The notes under the pieces were generated by a model that made no database searches, was not told the DNA's origin, and saw only the letters and a list, made by a program, of their open reading frames with translations. Positions 39,593-47,114 of a stretch of DNA of 47,114 nt are shown here, piece after piece (within the stretch, counting starts at the first letter, position 1; the number at the start of each line of letters is the position of its first letter). The position numbers and the translations under genes are program-made. Source of the stretch: Dipylidium caninum (lineage: Eukaryota; Platyhelminthes; Cestoda; Cyclophyllidea; Dipylidiidae); contig QEYB01000074.1 of assembly GCA_017562135.1 (NCBI GenBank), positions 1 to 47,114 on the forward strand. Reading direction: 5' to 3'.

Positions 39593-42500
39593 CACCAACG
39601 GATACTAAGGTGGAGTGGTGGCGCGACTCAACAGCTTAAGTTGTCCTCTTTCCGCTGGCTTGCTCTCCTCAGACGTGAACTCCTACACGGTGCTTACATT
39701 AGCACCCTTCTGGAGGATGAGAGAGGCTACACTTGGCTTGACTACTCACCTCTTCTCCACTTCCCAGCGCTCAAGACGAAGGTGAAATCGCACTGCGAGC
39801 CAGTTACTCGGAAAGTGTTCCTGCTATCCATTTAATGTCGCTTCAGCTCACGGAGTAGATGTCAAAGACAGAGAATTGTCCGGCAACGGCTTAATATTTC
39901 CTCATGCATCATGGACTTCTCCTGACATCCCAACCTCCGTGGTGTATTGCCAAGGGGATAGTAAAGATGCACACTTGCCCTTGTGCTCGCTTGATCAACT
40001 CCTGTGTCGTCAGTTCGTGCCGCCGCCATATACGGGTGCAGGCTATTTTTCATTTGTTGCACGCAGATGTTTTATCACAGACATATGGAGGGCCAGTTTT
40101 TTACTTAGAGTAGAGGCAGGTTCACGGATATATCGGTATATGGGTCGAAATCCACAGTTGTCCACAGCTTCTCCCCTTTACCAACTAGCGTCCATGGTCT
40201 TCCTCGAGGCGCGCTGACCATATTCAAACCGCCAACACAAAATTTGCGGAACCAACATGAATCACTTTTCCATTGGTGAAACCATCTCTGAATGCCTCGT
40301 TAATGAATCTCGCAGGCTGTACAGCTGCACTGTCATTTGTTATGAACCCCGAATAAAGTTATTTACCAATGGGAGATAAACAAGGGAATATTACAGAAGA
40401 TGAGTAGGCGAATGCTCCTATCATTTATAAGTAGAACTTCGAGAGTGTGTTACAATATGCCTCGATCAGTCGCAGGTGAACACGGTCTAAATGGAAGCGG
40501 TATTTCATGATCCCTGATGGAAACTTCACATTGCTATCATCCAGCCTAGTACTACTACAAAACACAGTTATAGAGGGTTGCACTCCTAAAATTCGTCTTT
40601 GCCAACAGTCACATTAAAACCCTCGACATTCTTCACGTCAGTAAGGGGTGCTTTACTTTCAGCGGTTGATGGAATGTCGACCAACATCTGGAACTAGCAT
40701 GAAAACATCACGGGGCCAACGACATGCATGTTCGAATAACCGGATTCATGATATGTCGCTGACCTCACACATGGTGGACATGTCGACGTTAGTATATCAC
40801 CCACAGTCTGGTTAACCTCATACGACTCGGTGGGTGGAGGCGCAGTGACAGTGGGTTCGTGAAGTAATAGATGGATATTCACTTTCTACCAAGTGTGTAA
40901 AATTGACACAAAGAGGACATGGAGTTGGCGGGAGAAGATGGGGCAGTTGAGACCTACTCGAAGCGCAGCGATACATGTGTCGACGGCGACAGTCTCCTCT
41001 CTCGCCTACAAAAGGCTTTCCCCACGATAATCCACGTTAAAGGCGAGGTGGTAGATGCAAAGAAGACAAGGCGCATATGGAGTGATCTCCGTTTGACGAA
41101 ACAGGCTGCGACCTCCAAGTTGCGTTCATTCACTCCCAAGCGAGGGTGACACTGGGTGGCTAGCATCCTCGAACAATGTGCCATATGGCGTATAGGGAGT
41201 GAAACTGACAGGATGTGGCTGTCGCAGCCTGCTTCACTAGGTTATGACTATTTCCGATAGTGCGGAGTTAAGTGAGGTGTGTGTGTATGTGTGTGTGCTA
41301 TCGCCTACCTCTCGTACCATCGGACGCAAAATGGACAAGTGTTAATTTGTCCTGTCAGGGGAATCGCCTGCAAATGCAACGTGTCCGCAGTGGGGACGGG
41401 CGTCGTCGATCTCTGGCCGGTAGGAGGATGGCTGATTGGTTGAAGTTATGTTGGTAGTATGCACCCGTTGCTGTGTGAGCATGACACAGTAAAGCATGTT
41501 GTGGGTGCTGCGTGATCATGTGACGCTCCTCCGCCGGGGTCACGAAATCGCCTAATCCCTGTTGTCTGAATGAGATGGCCCCAAGGCGGCTGAGATGTCA
41601 CGACATCTGTTGCCGGACACGTGGGACATGTGCGTGTGACCTGTCGGTGGCCGAGTGATGGGTCATTGTTGTTATGGCAGTCGACCCGATTCTCACGCGA
41701 AGCTGGCGCATGGATGAGGCCATTGTGGGCAGTACATTGTCATACCACTGTGGGATGGGGTCTAGCGTGTCGGATGGAGCGAGAATGCCATTATGCACAA
41801 AATCGAGTCCTCAACATGTCGCCTTGAGTAATAGACACGGGAGGCGTGAATGAGGAGGACATGCTCACATGTAATCGGTTATTGGACGTCAAATGCGACA
41901 AGGGCCAGTTAGGCGTCCACTTTTCCCCTTCTTCACACCAATGGCAAACACTGCCCGGCGCGTCGCCATAAACCACACCCAAACAGACACCGGCGTGCCG
42001 GTTGAAATTAGAGCACATCAGGTCACCCTGCACCTCATGGGGAGTGTGCGTCTGGCACAGGGACATTAACCGCTGGACATTTGATGCCTCACTTCTCCAC
42101 AGTCACTCCCTTCCGTCATGTCGACTTACACTCACCCTGATTCCTCGTAACTAATTCTCAGCAGATCCTGCCTCTTCCGAATGCTCCTTCCCAGTCACGC
42201 TGCCGCGCGAAAGTGTGGTGAATGGAGGGTAAGCTCCAAGTCGCCCGACGACATGTGCCCGACGACATGTGCCCGGCGGACGGAGAAGGAGGCAGTGAAG
42301 GCGAGCAAGTAGGCTTGCTGACGTGGGGATGTTGTGAATTTCGCTCTAATGACTTGCCATCTACCGATGGGAGCGTGGTGGTGTACGGAGTAAAGTAGCG
42401 AGACGTGGATGAAGAGCATTGCCCGAGGAGGTGACGCGAATGACCTTGGACGTGTGTGGATCAGTGGAGAGTTTGACGCGCGAGTCATTGCCGATTCACC

Positions 42501-42594
42501 GAAACGCAGGGGTCCAATCACACTGCGAGGTGCGTAAAATTGCGTTCCAGCTGGGACAATGTCATGTTCGGAGAGGCCACCCCCTGTGTGGTGT
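38811..42594. other. No gene recognised
   Basis: Contains the GAGA-rich tract 39532-39590 and several 60-110 codon frames (39641-39835; 39876-40217; 40919-41149 plus; 42066-41791 minus) with plausible but anonymous protein composition. None has a cluster-type promoter, a family motif or a paralogue in the window, so I leave them uncalled. Confidence 0.4.
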
Positions 42595-42603
42595 TATAAA
42601 AAT
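42595..42603 (+). promoter_or_regulatory. TATA box upstream of Cys/Tyr-rich frame
   Basis: TATAAAAAT, 58 bp upstream of the GTG at 42653. A partial E-box element (ATGTCATGTTC, 42559-42569) lies 25 bp upstream; the canonical ATTCAYRTGA is not present. Confidence 0.45.
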
Positions 42604-42652
42604 ACGCGACTCTTTTTCTCCAACCGACGTGCCCGATGACCAGCCGGTGGAC

Positions 42653-43105
42653 GTGTGTTGCGTTCCTGCTTATCTCTTACTTTTTTCTACCTCTCCTTAT
42701 ACTTCTTCATTTGCTTCGCTTGTGAATCCTCAACCAAGCTACTTCTACGAGTTTCCATACTGCCTCGAAGCAGTCTGTACTTTCGGCGCCCTTACGGGCT
42801 ACGGATGCTCAAGTTGTATCTGTATTTACTCTTGCGAAAATGGTCTGTGCAATGGATTCTCTGGCGTTGACCCTCTACTCCGCATGAAGCAAAATGCCTT
42901 GTTGTCGCCTTGGGCGGACGGAGCAATGGGGCGATCGGGGTGCTACGGTGGAAATTTCGTGTACTGGATTGGTTGTGACAACAACTCTTGTCACGATTTT
43001 TACGACTTCCGACAATGTTGTGTTTCTGGCGTGTGTCTTATTGTCTGCGATGGAGTGATTTGTCATTTTATTAACAGTTATGATCAAATGGTGGCAGATG
43101 GATGA
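42653..43105 (+). pseudogene. Cys/Tyr-rich protein frame without ATG
   Basis: Frame rich in Cys (about 19) and aromatic residues: VCCVPAYLLLFSTSPY start, PQPSYFYEFPYCLEAVC, GYGCSSCICIYSCENGLC, RSGCYGGNFVYWIGCD and a CCVSGVCLIVCDGVICH end. There is no in-frame ATG between the TATA box and codon 83. At the place where C genes start (58 bp after TATA) the codon is GTG followed by TGTTGC, as in ATGTGCTGC at 5886, so an ATG-to-GTG loss like that in copy B is one explanation; a spliced leader exon or non-AUG start is another. The only ATG in the leader (42635) gives a 26-codon hydrophobic peptide. Likely a third branch of the cluster, broken or unusual. Confidence 0.4.
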
Positions 43106-43453
43106 AATGCAACTGCACTGCCTTTTCTTAGGTCAATTGAAAAGGCTCAGTTAAAATTTGTCGACCTTTCTGGTTATGTGGAAAGTGCTCCATATTTGAA
43201 TGCTTTTAACTCGAGCTGTTGGACTGTGCTGAGTAACATCGAAACAGAATTGGAGAATGCCAAGAGCAGCAAAGACTTCTGGATCTACTTATTTCACAAT
43301 GCTGGTGTGCTTATAAAGCGCTCTCCCCATTACCCGGTCGCAATGAACTACTATTGGCCTCTTCAAGGCTATCGCGTGTATCCCCAGGCAGCAACAGCAC
43401 AACAATTGCTAGAGAGGGAATTCCGAGATTCCCTTCGTAGTGCTAATGTCTGA
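43106..43453 (+). CDS. Exon-like frame continuing after an in-frame TGA
   Basis: The same frame as 42653-43102 resumes after one TGA (43103) and stays open for 115 codons. It has an acceptor-like CCTTTTCTTAG at 43121-43131. The protein reads QLKFVDLSGYVESAPYLNAF, then WTVLSNIETELENA, DFWIYLFHNAGVLIKRSP and AMNYYWPLQGYRVYPQ. It has normal globular composition with only one Cys, unlike the part before the TGA, so it may be a separate exon joined by splicing. I recognise no domain. Confidence 0.35.
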   Translation, partial: NATALPFLRSIEKAQLKFVDLSGYVESAPYLNAFNSSCWTVLSNIETELENAKSSKDFWIYLFHNAGVLIKRSPHYPVAMNYYWPLQGYRVYPQAATAQQLLEREFRDSLRSANV

Positions 43454-44443
43454 GGTCGAAATGCATTCTGAGATTTATATTCACAAATCCCTTCATACAG
43501 CACGCGACTACGATTGTGGAAACTAAACTTGGGGTAGGATGGCGGTTCGGGGGCACTGGGTAGTGGCTGACTTAGATCTTGCCACCTTTCATTGGTCTAC
43601 TGGCATCAGAAGGCATCAATACGACAACAGTCAAACCACTTGGAAGGATGGATAAGTCCGCAGAATTTGGAGTAACGGTACTGTGAAACTCGATCCACTG
43701 CTACCTGTGTGTTTGTCTGTCCTTGGCATTGCGGAAAATCCATCGCTCATCACGTGTACCTACTAAGGTCTCCCTACACTTTTTCCACTCGCTGAAGTCA
43801 GATATGATAATATATAGAAGAATACTTCCTGAAATCTCCTCCTCTTCGTCCCACTCCTTCTATTCCGCTTACTTGCTCGTTCCACGGATTCGTTTTATCC
43901 TGTACACTTTCAGTAGAAAAAGGGTTACATCATAGCATGGTCAGTGTACGAAGAGGCAAGATAGTCAGCAAATGCCTGATTAAGGAAGGAAGATTTTCCT
44001 CCCATTACCTCTCTACCTCATTGACGTTCGCGCTAATAGAGTTTACAGCCGGGTCATTTTGAGTGACTTAACTTTGCTGCGGCATGATCGATGAGTTGAA
44101 TAGTCTATTGGTGCACCCATCTCTGCACGTCTGCCAAATTTCGCTTCTCTCCACGACATTGTCTGCGTTGGCCTAAACCAACTTCTCACCCTGTAAGTCC
44201 CCAAATCGCCGTGTCCAGCGCTCTCCGACTTGTCACGATTTCTGCAAAAATATACTTCATTTCATTCAAAAGCGATCTCACTTTCGTCTCCTCTCACCCT
44301 ATTCAGTGCCTCTGTGATAAAACCAACAGTCAAACGTACTTCACCTCCACGGATAACATTCTCACTCCGCCTTTGCGAGCTCCTCTTCCCCATAATGCAC
44401 GGTAGGTGATTTTCGCTACGAACTTCACACCTCCTCCTTTCAG
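43454..44443. other. No gene recognised
   Basis: Short motif-free frames. A donor-like GGTAGGTG at 44401-44408 precedes the acceptor at 44443 by only about 40 bp but does not join two open frames in phase. Confidence 0.35.
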
Positions 44444-44701
44444 TTTGCACAATTCACCGCTGCTCTATTTTGGTATGCTGCTTCAACATTGCCTTCATTC
44501 ACCTTACCCTTCTACCTGGAGAGGGGAGAGGAATTGAGCAGAGGACGACGCTCACAACAGATCAATCGCTTTATCTTCCACCCTTTCCTATACAGTCAGT
44601 TGTGGCTGATTCCATCCTATGCGTGTCGGCGGATTTATCACGTCCGAGATGAGATACTTCATTTGAATGACCGCTCCTCCCACACCTACTTTTTACAGTG
44701 A
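44444..44701 (+). CDS. Exon candidate, unknown protein
   Basis: Follows a good acceptor (CTCCTCCTTTCAG, 44431-44443) and is open in phase from its first base: FAQFTAALFWYAASTLPSF, then YLERGEELSRGRRSQQINRF and LWLIPSYACRRIYHVRDEIL. Balanced amino-acid use and length suggest coding sequence. Ends at TGA 44699; CTACTTTTTACAG just before it could itself be an acceptor. No family recognised. Confidence 0.3.
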   Translation, partial: FAQFTAALFWYAASTLPSFTLPFYLERGEELSRGRRSQQINRFIFHPFLYSQLWLIPSYACRRIYHVRDEILHLNDRSSHTYFLQ

Positions 44702-44874
44702 CCACGATCGACAAGCCTAATGACAAATGTGCCATTCTGCCCAACTCCATTATTCCCATTCATCGAAGTGTGTGTCTGTCGCTGGAGAGACAAACTAGTG
44801 TTGGTACAATGGTCACGTGCACAAATTGATATTCTGTGTAGGTGTTTTGCTCGCCCTCCACGCCACCACCTTAG

Positions 44875-45032
44875 AGCATCACCTCACGTCGAAGTCGAAT
44901 ACCATCTGAAAATTACAAATGCTTCTGACGAGCATCGGCTGCTGCTTCATCTCCTTCTTACATCACCCAGCAAAATGTCTCGACAAAACGACCTCGTTCA
45001 GTACAGCTTAGGAGAAAAGACTCAAAATGACG
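44875..45032 (+). CDS. Exon candidate, unknown protein
   Basis: Bounded by an acceptor (CCACCACCTTAG, ending 44874) and a donor (GACG then GTAATT at 45033). In-frame reading ASPHVEVEYHLKITNASDEH, then LLLHLLLTSPSKMSRQND and LVQYSLGEKTQND. The frame is also open upstream to 44702. No family recognised. Confidence 0.3.
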
Positions 45033-45386
45033 GTAATTCCTACTCTTTTCCACAGCCTCCTTGACATTGTGCTTCAAAACGCTTTCTCTTGTTAATGTGA
45101 AGGAACGGTAACCTAACTTTAGTGTCACATCCGCAGTAGGGAATCGCAATGTGGATTTAAGCCACGAGGCTGGAAAATAGTCGGGGTCTGCGGTGATCCA
45201 CACGACTGGGCCTCAAGCCGACTCTCCCCCGGCCAAATCAGCAGGCACACAGAGACAGTACACGGGTGTGACAAGAGACCTTCATGTAACTTGCTTTTCT
45301 GACCCTGTGTATTGGATGACATACTCCACCCATACTTTGAGAAAGCACTCTTTGCTCTACTCACCTCAACCTTGTGTTTATTGCAG

Positions 45387-45524
45387 TTTCACGTAGGACA
45401 CATTTTATCTTTGGCCCGAAATGTCATGTCTCAGCAAAATCGGGCTATTTCATGCTTTCAGATTATCGATAACCGTCGTTTGGTGCATGTGAAAGTCGCT
45501 GTCCGTTTCCGTTTTCTGTATTAG
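45387..45524 (+). CDS. Exon candidate, unknown protein
   Basis: Follows an acceptor (CTTGTGTTTATTGCAG, 45371-45386). Reads FHVGHILSLARNVMSQQNR, AISCFQIIDNRRLVHVKV and AVRFRFLY, then TAG. May be the last exon of a gene that includes 44444-44701 and 44875-45032; phases between them were not all reconcilable by eye. Confidence 0.25.
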   Translation, partial: FHVGHILSLARNVMSQQNRAISCFQIIDNRRLVHVKVAVRFRFLY

Positions 45525-47114
45525 TTCGTACCCGTTTTTTTTTTCTCCGTGTGAAATGCGCATGCGCGCAAAACCGTGTGCAGTTGTGGGTGAAACTGGC
45601 GCGTTGCGGGAAGACGGTTTAAGCGAACAAGCCACACAAACACTAAACCCTTTGCATTCGGAGTAGTTGTATCTCGTTTGCCACTAGTCGAAATGTCGTG
45701 TGGTACTGTCCAAGGTATTGGAATCCCCATGCCGCTCCTTAAGTCGAATAGATGTTAACGCGTGTGACCAAAGGGAACAGCGCCAACCTGCCTGTCCATT
45801 GGCATGTCCCCATCGCACCATCATGCGGTAACCACATCATCACGATTCATGTCCACTAGAATTCACGTAACGCCAAAAAGGACCGCGAAAATGGCATTGA
45901 TGAGGTGATTTGAGTCTGTACCAATTGCCATGTTTTTCTCTTTCACTCTGCCCATAACTATTAATGCAGTTAGGAGAGAATTTCCCCTTTATATTAGGTT
46001 TCTTTATTAGCCTCGCCAAATTCTGCCAGTAGTTTTCACGAGCTAAGTGTTTGACCCGTCAAAAATGAAACGTCCATCGCAATCCTCCTTGCTTGCAATT
46101 TAATAGATTCTCTGTGAACATGTTTCGGAGCCCCAGAAAGTTTTGCTGTCTAGCCGGTTCACTTTCTGGATCGCGCGGAAATAGGGCTGCCTCTGATTTT
46201 GGAGAAGGAGGCAGTAATTCACATAGTTTTCGAGTGGCAGGAGACAGATAGACAAATGAGGAGTAGGCATGTGTTCTATACACCTGTGTGGAAAACAGTA
46301 ATAGATACAATAGGGATCACACGCTCGTGTACCCTCGTAGAAGCAGATCATATGGCCACGCCGGCCATTCTCCCACACGACGGTACCCATGGTAACATGA
46401 TCCACTTTGTGAGACGCATCATACACGATCAAGTGATACCTACTTCCGCATGACTGCGAATGTGTCCATCGCAGTTTGAGACACACCTCAAACTCCTCTC
46501 GTCTTTCCTAACCCTCTGTGGGACACACCACACTTCTAGCGGGCCAGATACTCCTCTGACTCGTCTTTCTCCGTGAATTTTGAAACATCTTCTGCAAGTA
46601 CCTTGGTTTTATGGGAGGCTTTCAAGTTTAACTTTCCGGAGACTTGGAGATTGACCCCACACTGTGGCTATATAAGGTATATTCTCAATGAAGGAACCAC
46701 AATAGGTACTCCTTTATCTGTGTCCACTCCCAGCTGCTAATTGCTGGTATGATCCCGCATAGTGTTCCATGAGAGAATAATGGTAAATAATGCAGTACAG
46801 ACGTTTCATTTTCAGATAATTCGGTTTCGGCCTGCTTTTAAACATATTGGAGCGAAATTAAGCGGCCTTAAATAATTTTCGATGCACTCATGTATCATCG
46901 GACTTGTGTTTGATGACGTGATGCAGTAAACAAGTAAAGTTTTGTTTCTACCGTCAGCTTGTTTGTATAACTTACCATCTTACTTCATTTGTTACAAAGT
47001 TGAATCTCGCTTTATACGCAGATGCACGGACGCGATGGCCAAAAACCGAAACAACATGAAGCAGGCAAGTGCATTTACATATCATGAATATATACAACTA
47101 TCTTATCCCTACTT
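45525..47114. other. No gene recognised
   Basis: A 128-codon minus-strand frame (46486-46100) is moderately rich in Cys, Tyr and His (CFYEGTRACDPYCIYYC) but has no TATA box or paralogue. A TATATAAGG at 46665-46673 stands alone without an E-box element or clear reading frame. Confidence 0.35.

Noticed and set aside
1..47114. tRNA, rRNA, CRISPR arrays, transposons or viral genes
   Set aside because: I looked for tRNA T-loop motifs, regular spacer arrays, terminal inverted repeats and polymerase motifs and found none I could support.

Overview
The window is eukaryotic nuclear DNA, almost certainly from an animal. It has no bacterial-style operons or ribosome-binding sites. Genes are small and widely spaced, with canonical TATA boxes about 40-75 bp upstream of the start codons, AATAAA poly(A) signals (23465-23470; 10315-10320 on the minus strand), several plausible splice sites and many microsatellites. 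I recognise no housekeeping gene, transposase, reverse transcriptase, tRNA or rRNA, so the species is not determinable here. An invertebrate is my impression (a flatworm would fit the Tyr/Cys/Gly-rich structural proteins), but that is inference.

The coherent content is a decaying, expanding cluster of two families of tiny, apparently intronless structural-type proteins. Type Y (about 77-82 aa) starts MY.RYS and is rich in Tyr, Ala, Pro and Thr with a few Cys. Members lie at 1972 (frameshifted), 12951 (intact), 20317 (start followed by TAA) and 28678 (native stop lost), with relics at 8912/35585 and 21773 and a possible divergent member at 17561. Type C (about 70 aa) starts M.C(N/W)H or similar and is about 20% Cys and 20% Gly, with a CGG repeat core. 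Members lie at 23105 (intact), 10545-10321 on the minus strand (probably intact), 5886 (frameshifted tail, ruined TATA) and 32566 (ATG changed to GTG), with relics at 4788/31468 and 7936/34610. Neither type has a signal peptide. A Cys/Tyr-rich reading frame at 42653-43105 may be a third branch.

The live genes share one promoter layout: an E-box element ATTCA(C/T)(A/G)TGA, 15-26 bp of spacer, then TATAAA(A/G). It occurs on both strands. Type C genes carry a further conserved block of about 60 bp about 180 bp upstream of the start, containing AGGTCAATTGTC.

Large-scale layout: 1-9945 and 26680-36617 are two copies of one duplicated segment of at least 9.9 kb; the right breakpoint is visible and the left one lies outside the window. 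Between them, 9946-26679 holds the minus-strand C gene, the intact Y gene, the 17.5 kb locus, and an older diverged unit (20150-24165) roughly collinear with the duplicated segment. From 36618 to 42590 the sequence is low-complexity and mostly without recognisable genes, except for a second copy of a small acidic-protein family (38448-38810, paralogous to 19829-19512 on the minus strand). From 42595 to 45524 there is a TATA box, the Cys/Tyr-rich frame and several exon-like stretches with splice signals, of unknown identity. The rest shows nothing I can name.

The most useful reading is a birth-and-death multigene cluster for disulfide- and tyrosine-cross-linkable intracellular structural proteins, analogous to (not demonstrably homologous with) keratin-associated proteins, in which every stage from intact gene to relic promoter is visible.
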